Origin: ATZT02 sp038124905
Lineage (GTDB): Bacteria; Actinomycetota; Actinomycetes; S36-B12; UBA5976
Assembly (NCBI GenBank): GCA_038124905.1
Contig: JAYPCW010000031.1
Coordinates: 1 to 12,534, forward strand
DNA length: 12,534 bases
Reading direction: 5' to 3'
Every line of letters begins with the position of its first letter. Position 1 is the stretch's first letter. Below, piece by piece: positions 6,945-12,534 of the stretch. A model generated the notes under the pieces. That model saw only the letters and a list, made by a program, of their open reading frames with translations, did not search any database and was not told the origin of the DNA. Position numbers and translations under genes: made by a program.

Positions 6945-7220
6945 ATGGGATTTGGCGAGATTTTAGTTTTAGCAGTACTCGGTCTTTTGGTACTAGGCCC
7001 AGATAAATTACCGGAGTACATCCGAAGCGGAGTAAAATTATTCAACCAATTTCGCACTACCGCTACAAAAGCCCGCAATGAAATAGTAGAAAGTGCTGGG
7101 CTTAAAGATCTTGGCTCAGATTTAACTCAATTAAACCCAAAAAAACTAGTTTCTGATGTATTAAAAGAGAAACCTACCGATTCAAAAGATGGCAAAAATT
7201 ACTCTTCTGACATAACTTGA
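6945..7220 (+). CDS. tatB: TatB-like twin-arginine translocase subunit
   Basis: Small single-span protein (91 aa): a very short N-terminus with a conserved Glu (MGFGEIL, E5), a hydrophobic helix to about residue 17, then GPDKLPEYIR (18-27) opening an amphipathic helix, and a polar tail. The Gly-Pro hinge followed by (D/E)(K/R)LP marks TatB, whereas TatA has FGAKKLP, as in the gene at 897. TatB binds TatC and signal peptides at the receptor complex. At 91 aa it is short for TatB, but actinobacterial forms vary. It sits 9 nt after glmM and 18 nt before glmS, so it is embedded in the amino-sugar operon and not with tatAC. AAGG precedes the ATG by 7 nt. Confidence 0.85.
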   Translation: MGFGEILVLAVLGLLVLGPDKLPEYIRSGVKLFNQFRTTATKARNEIVESAGLKDLGSDLTQLNPKKLVSDVLKEKPTDSKDGKNYSSDIT

Positions 7221-7238
7221 GATTAGGCTTGGCATCTG

Positions 7239-9086
7239 ATGTGCGGAATCGTTGGCTACGTAGGTAGCAAACAAGCGCTAAGCGTAGTTGTTGATGGTTT
7301 ACGCCGTTTGGAATATCGCGGTTATGATTCTGCCGGGGTAGCAGTAGTCAGCGATGAAAAATTAGAAGTCAGAAAAAAAGCTGGAAAGTTAGAAAAATTA
7401 CAAAATTTGCTGGGCGATGACCCTTTACCCAGCTCAACTTGCGCAATCGGTCATACGCGCTGGGCCACCCATGGAGTGCCAAATGATACAAACGCTCACC
7501 CGCATATAGATCAAAATAAAAAAATTGCAGTAATCCATAACGGAATCATTGAAAATTTTTCACAATTGCGAAGTGAATTAGAACAAGCTGGAACCCTACT
7601 AACCAGCGATACTGATACGGAAGTCGTCGCCCACCTTTTGGCTTTGGAATACCCAAAAACTAAAAATTTAACTAAAGCAATGCAAGCCGTAGTTACCCGC
7701 CTGCGCGGCGCCTTCACCCTAGTAGCAATTAGTGCTGACCAGCCAGATTTACTAATCGGAGCAAGGCGAAATTCACCGCTGGTAGTTGGCAGGGGAGATG
7801 GCGAAAACTTTTTAGCATCTGATGTTTCTGCCTTCATCTCTCATACCAAAGCTGCCATCGAGCTAGGTCAAGATCAAATTGTTGAATTAACCAGTGATTC
7901 TGTAAAAATAATAAATTTTGATGGTAGCCCTGCCCAATTTAAAGAGTATGAAATCGACTGGGATATCAGCGCTGCCGAAAAAGGTGGCTTTGACTTATTC
8001 ATGCTTAAAGAAATTTCTGAGCAACCTCAAGCAGTTCGAGATACTTTAGCTGGGCGAATTAATGAAAAAGGCGTTTTAAATTTTACTGACTTTAATCTTG
8101 ATCAAATTGCTTTAAGAAATATAAAGAAAATTGTTTTTATAGCATGTGGCACCGCTTATCACGCTGGGCTAATTGGCAAACAAGCAGTTGAGCGCTGGAC
8201 TCGCTTGCCCGCTGAAGCTGAAATTGCTAGTGAGTTTCGCTATCGTGATCCAATTTTAGATGCAGAAACATTAGTGGTGGCAATAAGTCAATCAGGTGAA
8301 ACTATGGATACCTTGATGGCAGTCAAGCACGCTAAAGAACAAAAGGCAAAAGTATTAGCAATTACTAATACTCAAGGATCCACTCTCGGTAGAGAAGCTG
8401 ATGCCGTGCTTTACACAAGAGCTGGGCCAGAAATTGCCGTAGCCAGCACTAAAGCTTTCTTAACTCAAGTAGTGGCAGTTGAGCTCTTAGCTTTGTATTT
8501 AGCGCAAGTTAGAGAAGTCACTCAAACTTCAGAGATTAAAAAAGTATTAGAAGATATTGCCGACATGTCACATGCAATTGACGTAGTGCTAGACACCATG
8601 CCTCAAGTTAAATCAATTGCTCAAAAATATAAAAATGCAAAAAGTGTTTTATATATTGGTCGACAAACCGGCTACCCAGTCGCCTTAGAAGGTGCCTTGA
8701 AATTAAAAGAACTTGCTTACATGCATGCGGAAGGGTTTCCAGCAGGTGAATTAAAGCATGGGCCAATCGCCTTAATTGAAAATGAAATCCCAGTAGTCGT
8801 AGTGGTGCCTTCCTTAGAGCAAGATCCACTTTTGCACGAAAAAATAATTTCGAATATCCAAGAGGTGAAAGCTCGCGGCGCCAGCGTGATCGCACTTGCG
8901 GAAGCTGATGATGAAGTAGTAAGTGAGTTCGCAGATCACGTGATTCGCCTGCCAAAAGTCCCTAGTTTGCTACAGCCTTTGGTAGCGACTGTTCCCTTGC
9001 AAGTTTTCGCAGCCGAGTTGGCTACAGTTAAGGGGCATGATGTTGACCAGCCTCGCAATTTGGCTAAAAGCGTTACGGTCGAGTAA
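7239..9086 (+). CDS. glmS: Glutamine-fructose-6-phosphate aminotransferase (isomerising) GlmS
   Basis: Makes glucosamine-6-phosphate from fructose-6-phosphate and glutamine, the entry step of UDP-GlcNAc synthesis. The 615-aa protein shows an N-terminal class II amidotransferase domain: MCGIVGYVG with the Cys nucleophile exposed after Met removal, GHTRWATHG (71-79), HNGIIENF (100-107) and SDTDTEV (123-129). Two SIS sugar-isomerase domains follow: CGTAYHAG (303-310), SQSGETMDT (350-358), GRQTGYPVALEGALKLKE (474-491) and EGFPAGELKHGPIAL (498-512). The C-terminal NLAKSVTVE tail, which closes the active site, is intact. The 18 nt before the ATG contain no glmS ribozyme. The ribosome site is weak. 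acpS follows after 15 nt. Confidence 0.98.
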   Translation: MCGIVGYVGSKQALSVVVDGLRRLEYRGYDSAGVAVVSDEKLEVRKKAGKLEKLQNLLGDDPLPSSTCAIGHTRWATHGVPNDTNAHPHIDQNKKIAVIHNGIIENFSQLRSELEQAGTLLTSDTDTEVVAHLLALEYPKTKNLTKAMQAVVTRLRGAFTLVAISADQPDLLIGARRNSPLVVGRGDGENFLASDVSAFISHTKAAIELGQDQIVELTSDSVKIINFDGSPAQFKEYEIDWDISAAEKGGFDLFMLKEISEQPQAVRDTLAGRINEKGVLNFTDFNLDQIALRNIKKIVFIACGTAYHAGLIGKQAVERWTRLPAEAEIASEFRYRDPILDAETLVVAISQSGETMDTLMAVKHAKEQKAKVLAITNTQGSTLGREADAVLYTRAGPEIAVASTKAFLTQVVAVELLALYLAQVREVTQTSEIKKVLEDIADMSHAIDVVLDTMPQVKSIAQKYKNAKSVLYIGRQTGYPVALEGALKLKELAYMHAEGFPAGELKHGPIALIENEIPVVVVVPSLEQDPLLHEKIISNIQEVKARGASVIALAEADDEVVSEFADHVIRLPKVPSLLQPLVATVPLQVFAAELATVKGHDVDQPRNLAKSVTVE

Positions 9087-9090
9087 GTAA

Positions 9091-9096
9091 AAGGAG
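9091..9096 (+). promoter_or_regulatory. Shine-Dalgarno that sets the TTG start of acpS
   Basis: AAGGAG, 5 nt before the TTG at 9102-9104 and 4 nt after the glmS stop. It is among the strongest ribosome sites in the window and supports the non-ATG start. Confidence 0.75.
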
Positions 9097-9101
9097 CGAA
9101 T

Positions 9102-9473
9102 TTGATTATCGGTATCGGAGTAGACGTTGTTGATATGCCACGTTTTGCCGGATCATTAGTTCGCACCCCCGGACTTGCTGCCAGATTATTTTCTGAACGT
9201 GAACTTTCCCAACCTGGAGGTAAGGGCGAAAACGCAGTTTCGCAAGCCGCTCGCTTCGCTGCCAAAGAAGCAGTAGCGAAAGCATTAGGTGCTCCAGCGG
9301 GTCTGCGTTGGCACGATTGTGAAGTTTTAGTTGGTGAGCGCGGAAAGCCCTACTTAGAACTTTCTGGAACAGTTTTAGAAAAATCTAAAGAACTGGGCAT
9401 TACAAATTGGCACCTTTCACTTTCTCATGATGGGCCGATTGCTACAGCATTCGTAATTGCTGAAAACGCATAG
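9102..9473 (+). CDS. acpS: Holo-[acyl-carrier-protein] synthase AcpS
   Basis: Transfers 4'-phosphopantetheine from CoA to a serine of acyl carrier protein, activating fatty-acid synthesis. The 123-aa length is typical of the trimeric AcpS type. Seen: IGIGVDVVDMPRF (residues 3-15, with the Mg2+-binding Asp at 8), RFAAKEAVAKALG (51-63, with the conserved Glu at 56) and HLSLSHDGPIATAFVIAE (104-121). The TTG start is set by AAGGAG 5 nt upstream and by the family's short lead before GIGVD. It lies between glmS and nnr, a placement known in Actinobacteria. Confidence 0.96.
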   Translation: MIIGIGVDVVDMPRFAGSLVRTPGLAARLFSERELSQPGGKGENAVSQAARFAAKEAVAKALGAPAGLRWHDCEVLVGERGKPYLELSGTVLEKSKELGITNWHLSLSHDGPIATAFVIAENA

Positions 9474-9499
9474 ATTTAAAGTTAAGTCGGTGGGGAAGC

Positions 9500-10903
9500 A
9501 TGCAAGTTTTTAGCGTTGCAGATATTCGCCAAGCCGAAAAAGAACTAATTGCAAAATTACCCGAACGTGCGCTCATGGAGCGAGCAGCTTTTGGTTTGGC
9601 TAGTTTTATTTCTCAATTAAGTAGAGCAAGTGAATTAACTCCTAATCAAACTGAAATTGTGGCAATCATTGGTAAAGGCAATAACGGCCAAGACTGCATA
9701 GTCGCCGGAGAATACTTAACACAAAAAGGATTTAGTTTTAGCAGTGTGCTACATACTGATAATTCACAAAAAGCTAAGCAAATTGTAAAAAGCGCTAATA
9801 TTGTTTTGGATGGAATCGTTGGCCTTGGTTCAGCATCTCCGATTAGCCAAAATGCTAGAGATTTATTTAATCAAGTACAGAAAGAAGCAGTACTTATAGC
9901 AGTTGACCTCCCGAGTGGAGTTAACCCTGATACCGGCGAAGTTTATGACGAAAATTTTTGCCCTAAAGCTGATTACACAGTCACTTTTGGCGCACTCAAG
10001 TTGGGCCTTATAACCGGTAAAGCAAAAAGCTTTACGGGGGATTTACATTTTGTAGATATTGGTTTAGCGCCATACTTAAAAAAGTTTTCACCCATTGCCG
10101 TGCTCCCGGATGAAAAAGATCTTAGAAAGATTTTTCCGAAAAGAACTTCTAGTAGCCATAAATATTCTAAAGGTGTAGTGGCAATTAACGCTGGCAGTAA
10201 AAACTACCCAGGGGCAGCACTTTTAACAATTGAAGGCTCGCTAGCTTCTGGCATAGGAATGGTTACCTATCTAGGGGATGCTGATCAAAAATTAATCAAG
10301 AAATTCCCGCAAGTAATCTATGGTGTAACAAATCAAAGTAAAGTCACAGCGTCTGTTTTAGGCCCAGGGCAAAACACGTTTGCTAAAAATTACCTCAGCT
10401 TTATCGAAAACAGTAAAAAATTGATTTTGGATGCCACTGCAATTCAACTTTTAGCAAAAAAAGAAGTAAAAAAAATTATTGCCACTAAAAATATCCAAGT
10501 TTTAATAACCCCGCATGAAAAAGAAGCTAAAGACCTCTGCCAAGTATTAAAAATCCCCTATTCAACAAATCGCGTTAAATTAGCGAAAGATTTGGCAAAA
10601 GCGACTGAGGCAATTTGCTTACTTAAAGGCCCAGGGGCGATAGTGGCCAATTTTGATTATGACTTTTTGCTGGTTGATCAATTTGGCGATCAAGCTTTAG
10701 CTACCGCTGGCTCAGGTGATTTGTTGGCTGGGCTAATTGGTGCAATTGCCGCCGATCCAAAAACTTCGCTTTCCCAGGCGGCAATTTTAGGTTTAGCGAT
10801 TTTAGGTAAGGCGGGGCAGTTAGCTAAGAGCTTTGCTCCTGAACCTGCACTAGATTTAGTTGCACAGTCAATCCCGACTGCGATTAGTGAATTGGTGAAT
10901 TAA
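9500..10903 (+). CDS. nnr: Bifunctional NAD(P)H-hydrate epimerase / ADP-dependent dehydratase (Nnr)
   Basis: Repairs hydrated NADH and NADPH: the N-terminal NnrE (YjeF_N) domain epimerises the R and S forms and the C-terminal NnrD domain dehydrates the S form using ADP. The 467-aa length fits the fused bacterial enzyme. NnrE half: ALMERAAFGLA (24-34), GKGNNGQDC (58-66), DGIVGLG (104-110) and VDLPSGVNPDTGEV (135-148). NnrD half, from about 218: SSHKYSKG, GSLASGIGMVTY (246-257), TPHEKEAKDL (337-346), KGPGAIV (376-382) and ATAGSGDLLAGLIGAI (401-416), with the catalytic Asp of AGSGD at 407. The epimerase motif, usually GNNGGDG, reads GNNGQDC, although the Asp is kept. ATG with a GGGGA-type ribosome site; alr starts 1 nt after the stop. 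Confidence 0.94.
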   Translation: MQVFSVADIRQAEKELIAKLPERALMERAAFGLASFISQLSRASELTPNQTEIVAIIGKGNNGQDCIVAGEYLTQKGFSFSSVLHTDNSQKAKQIVKSANIVLDGIVGLGSASPISQNARDLFNQVQKEAVLIAVDLPSGVNPDTGEVYDENFCPKADYTVTFGALKLGLITGKAKSFTGDLHFVDIGLAPYLKKFSPIAVLPDEKDLRKIFPKRTSSSHKYSKGVVAINAGSKNYPGAALLTIEGSLASGIGMVTYLGDADQKLIKKFPQVIYGVTNQSKVTASVLGPGQNTFAKNYLSFIENSKKLILDATAIQLLAKKEVKKIIATKNIQVLITPHEKEAKDLCQVLKIPYSTNRVKLAKDLAKATEAICLLKGPGAIVANFDYDFLLVDQFGDQALATAGSGDLLAGLIGAIAADPKTSLSQAAILGLAILGKAGQLAKSFAPEPALDLVAQSIPTAISELVN

Positions 10904-10904
10904 G

Positions 10905-12002
10905 TTGAATCGTTGGATTGAAGTTGACTTATCAGCGATTCGTCACAACATAAAAACTTTAAAGTCACATAGCCCAAACTCGGAATTAATGGCAGTAGTT
11001 AAAGCAGATGCTTACGGACATGGCTTATTAGAAACCGCTAAAGCCGCCCGCGAAGCTGGGGCGAGTTGGCTTGGTACTGCCTTATTTGAAGAAGCAATTC
11101 AGCTTAGAGATGCTGGCGATGAGGGGAAAATTTTAGCTTGGCTGGGTGATGAAGAAGTAGATTTTCAAGAAAGTATTGCGAGAGACATTCATCTTGGAGT
11201 GTCTACTTTTTCGCAATTAGAAAAAATCACCAAAGCAGCTACCTTGCTAAATAAAAAAGCTCAAGTTCACATAAAAGTCGACACTGGGTTAAACAGAAAT
11301 GGCATTTCTTTTGAGGGCTTTCAAGATTTTTATCAAGTAATCAAAGCTAATGATGCCTTGAATTTAGTGGGTATCATGAGTCACTTTGCTTTTCCAGATG
11401 ATCCAGAAAATCAAGTTAACCATGAGCAAATTGCTCGAGTAAATTCTCTAAAGGCTCAAATCAATGAGAGCGTAATTTTTCACTTGGCAAATTCCATGGC
11501 GACATTAGAGCTACCGCAAGCCCATTTTGATTTAGTGCGGCCGGGGCTAGCGATTTATGGCTTACACCCGCAAGGCAAAGTGGAGAGAGCTGATGAATTC
11601 AAATTAAAGCCTGCTTTGAGTTTAAAGGCAAAAATAGTGAATTTAAAAAATACTAAAGCCGCTGAAGGGGTTTCTTACAACCACACCTATCACACTAAAA
11701 GTGACACCAAGCTTGCAGTTATTCCGCTTGGTTATTCTGACGGAATAGATCGAAGAGCCGCAAATATCGCACCAATTGAAATCGAGGGTAAAACCTACAA
11801 AATTTCTGGACGAGTCTGCATGGATCAATTCGTAGTTGACGTTGGTCAAGAATTCAACAATCCCCAGGCAACAGCTACTTTATTTGGCGATAGCGCTAAA
11901 GGGTTTCCAAGCGTAGAGGACTGGGCAGATGCCGTTGGCACTATCAATTATGAAATTATCGCTCGCTTAGCTAGCCGGTTAAAAAGAGTTTATTTGAATT
12001 AA
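10905..12002 (+). CDS. alr: Alanine racemase (PLP-dependent)
   Basis: Interconverts L- and D-alanine for peptidoglycan stem peptides. The 365-aa fold-type III enzyme has EVDLSAIRHN (6-15), VVKADAYGHG (31-40) with the PLP-binding Lys at 33, KVDTGLNRNGI (124-134), VRPGLAIYG (211-219), GVSYNHTYHT (255-264) with the catalytic Tyr at 258, PLGYSDGIDRR (274-284) and SGRVCMDQFVVDVG (301-314). All key residues are present. The TTG start is 1 nt after the nnr stop with no strong ribosome site, so translation is probably coupled. The TAA overlaps the tsaE ATG by one base. Confidence 0.97.
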   Translation: MNRWIEVDLSAIRHNIKTLKSHSPNSELMAVVKADAYGHGLLETAKAAREAGASWLGTALFEEAIQLRDAGDEGKILAWLGDEEVDFQESIARDIHLGVSTFSQLEKITKAATLLNKKAQVHIKVDTGLNRNGISFEGFQDFYQVIKANDALNLVGIMSHFAFPDDPENQVNHEQIARVNSLKAQINESVIFHLANSMATLELPQAHFDLVRPGLAIYGLHPQGKVERADEFKLKPALSLKAKIVNLKNTKAAEGVSYNHTYHTKSDTKLAVIPLGYSDGIDRRAANIAPIEIEGKTYKISGRVCMDQFVVDVGQEFNNPQATATLFGDSAKGFPSVEDWADAVGTINYEIIARLASRLKRVYLN

Positions 12003-12457
12003 TGTTTTCAATAAAAACTCACTCCAAAGAAGAAACTCAAAACTTAGCTCAAAAATTAGCTACTAAATTAAAAGCTGGGGATGTGGTTTTGCTCTCTGGC
12101 AATTTAGGGGTAGGTAAAACAACTTTTACTCAAGGTCTAGCTAAAACCTTACAAGTTAAAGGGCAAATCACTAGCCCAACTTTTGTAATTGCTCGTTTGC
12201 ATAAAAGTTTGCAAGATGGACCAGATCTATTGCATGTAGATGCCTATCGCTTAAATTCATTGGCAGAAATTCAAGATTTAGACTTAGTAAGCGATCTCTC
12301 ACATGCGGTAGTAATTGTGGAGTGGCCTCGAGAAATGGTTAACGACCTCTCTGAAAACCCAATAAAAATCGAAATAATCCAAGATCCAAATGAAGAAGAC
12401 TTCCGCACCATAAATATTTGGGCAGGTCAAGCAATAGAAGAATTTTTGAAATCATGA
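12002..12457 (+). CDS. tsaE: tRNA t6A threonylcarbamoyltransferase complex ATPase TsaE
   Basis: ATPase that drives the TsaB-TsaD complex making N6-threonylcarbamoyladenosine at A37 of ANN-decoding tRNAs. The 151-aa length is typical. Seen: a Walker A motif SGNLGVGKTT (32-41; GNLGVGKT in place of the common GDLGAGKT), the switch-like SPTF (58-61), HVDAYRL (78-84, Walker B-like) and VEWPRE (106-111). It starts at the ATG sharing its first base with the alr stop (TAATG). Its TGA overlaps the tsaB ATG (ATGA), so alr, tsaE and tsaB look translationally coupled. Confidence 0.96.
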   Translation: MFSIKTHSKEETQNLAQKLATKLKAGDVVLLSGNLGVGKTTFTQGLAKTLQVKGQITSPTFVIARLHKSLQDGPDLLHVDAYRLNSLAEIQDLDLVSDLSHAVVIVEWPREMVNDLSENPIKIEIIQDPNEEDFRTINIWAGQAIEEFLKS

Positions 12458-12534
12458 GCGATAAGACTTTCCTAGCAATCGATACTTCTACTGCTCAAAT
12501 TTCAGTTGCCATCATGGAAGGCAGTCAAGTTTTA
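12454..12534 (+). CDS. tsaB: tRNA t6A complex protein TsaB (5' part, runs off window)
   Basis: Only 27 codons lie in the window: MSDKTFLAIDTSTAQISVAI and on to the edge. FLAIDTSTAQISVAI matches the N-terminal ASKHA-fold strand of TsaB (typically ILAIDTSTxxxSVAL). TsaB is the non-catalytic partner that dimerises with TsaD in t6A synthesis. The ATG overlaps the tsaE stop by 4 nt. The position after tsaE agrees with the conserved tsaE-tsaB order. Confidence 0.9.
   Translation, partial: MSDKTFLAIDTSTAQISVAIMEGSQVL

Noticed and set aside
6945..7220. Reading this as a second TatA
   Set aside because: The hinge is GPDKLP (TatB type), not FGAKKLP as in the gene at 897.
7221..7238. glmS ribozyme or riboswitch upstream of glmS
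   Set aside because: Only 18 nt separate it from the tatB stop, too short for a glmS ribozyme, and the upstream sequence is coding.
7511..7837. 108-aa open frame antisense to glmS
   Set aside because: It overlaps the conserved glutaminase domain coding sequence; low-complexity Ser/Lys/Arg composition and no motif.
8608..8955. 115-aa open frame antisense to glmS
   Set aside because: It lies wholly within the well-supported glmS gene, encodes a Leu/Arg/His-rich sequence with no recognisable domain, and mirrors the codon bias of glmS.
8936..9265. 109-aa antisense frame spanning the glmS-acpS junction
   Set aside because: Both sense genes have intact family motifs and a strong ribosome site lies between them; the antisense product has no recognisable feature.
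1..12534. New defence system, CRISPR array, prophage, biosynthetic cluster, tRNA or rRNA gene
   Set aside because: No periodic repeats, phage or defence domains, or tRNA-like cloverleaf were seen; nearly every base is covered by recognisable housekeeping or common metabolic genes.

Overview
The window is a compact, AT-rich bacterial chromosome segment that is almost entirely coding. It carries housekeeping genes in the order known from Actinobacteria: truA, then rplM-rpsI-glmM, then glmS-acpS-nnr-alr-tsaE-tsaB. AT-rich codon use, very short intergenic gaps, overlapping start/stop codons and frequent GTG/TTG starts suggest a streamlined, low-GC actinobacterium. A freshwater planktonic lineage such as acI/Nanopelagicales is my best guess. 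This is inferred from gene order and composition only; no 16S or other marker tree was possible.

Layout. (1) Positions 1-842 hold truA, whose first codon seems to lie one base before the window. A near-perfect intrinsic-terminator hairpin sits in its first codons and probably ends the upstream operon. (2) Positions 897-1954 hold tatA and tatC, two parts of the twin-arginine protein export machine. (3) Positions 1951-4563 are a three-gene minus-strand block: a TauE/SafE permease, a Gfo/Idh/MocA NAD(P)-dependent oxidoreductase and a nitroreductase-family flavoprotein. It meets tatC tail-to-tail with a 4-nt overlap. (4) Positions 4564-4670 are the only sizeable intergenic region (107 bp), lying between the divergent permease gene and rplM and containing short inverted repeats. 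(5) Positions 4671-6935 hold rplM, rpsI and glmM. (6) Positions 6945-7220 hold a tatB-like gene, placed between glmM and glmS and away from tatAC. (7) Positions 7239-12534 hold glmS, acpS, nnr, alr, tsaE and the first 27 codons of tsaB, all on the plus strand with gaps of 26 nt or less and overlapping junctions at the end.

Functional picture. The plus-strand genes join translation (L13, S9, tRNA pseudouridine 38-40, tRNA t6A), cell-wall precursor supply (GlmS and GlmM towards UDP-GlcNAc, Alr for D-alanine), activation of carrier protein (AcpS), NAD(P)H-hydrate repair (Nnr) and Tat export. The minus-strand block is the accessory part; its substrate cannot be read from the sequence.

I found no mobile element, CRISPR array, tRNA/rRNA gene or plausible new defence or biosynthetic system. 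The points most worth a second look are the terminator hairpin inside the truA reading frame, the split location of tatB, the inverted repeats before rplM, the minus-strand metabolic block and an altered motif in the Nnr epimerase domain.
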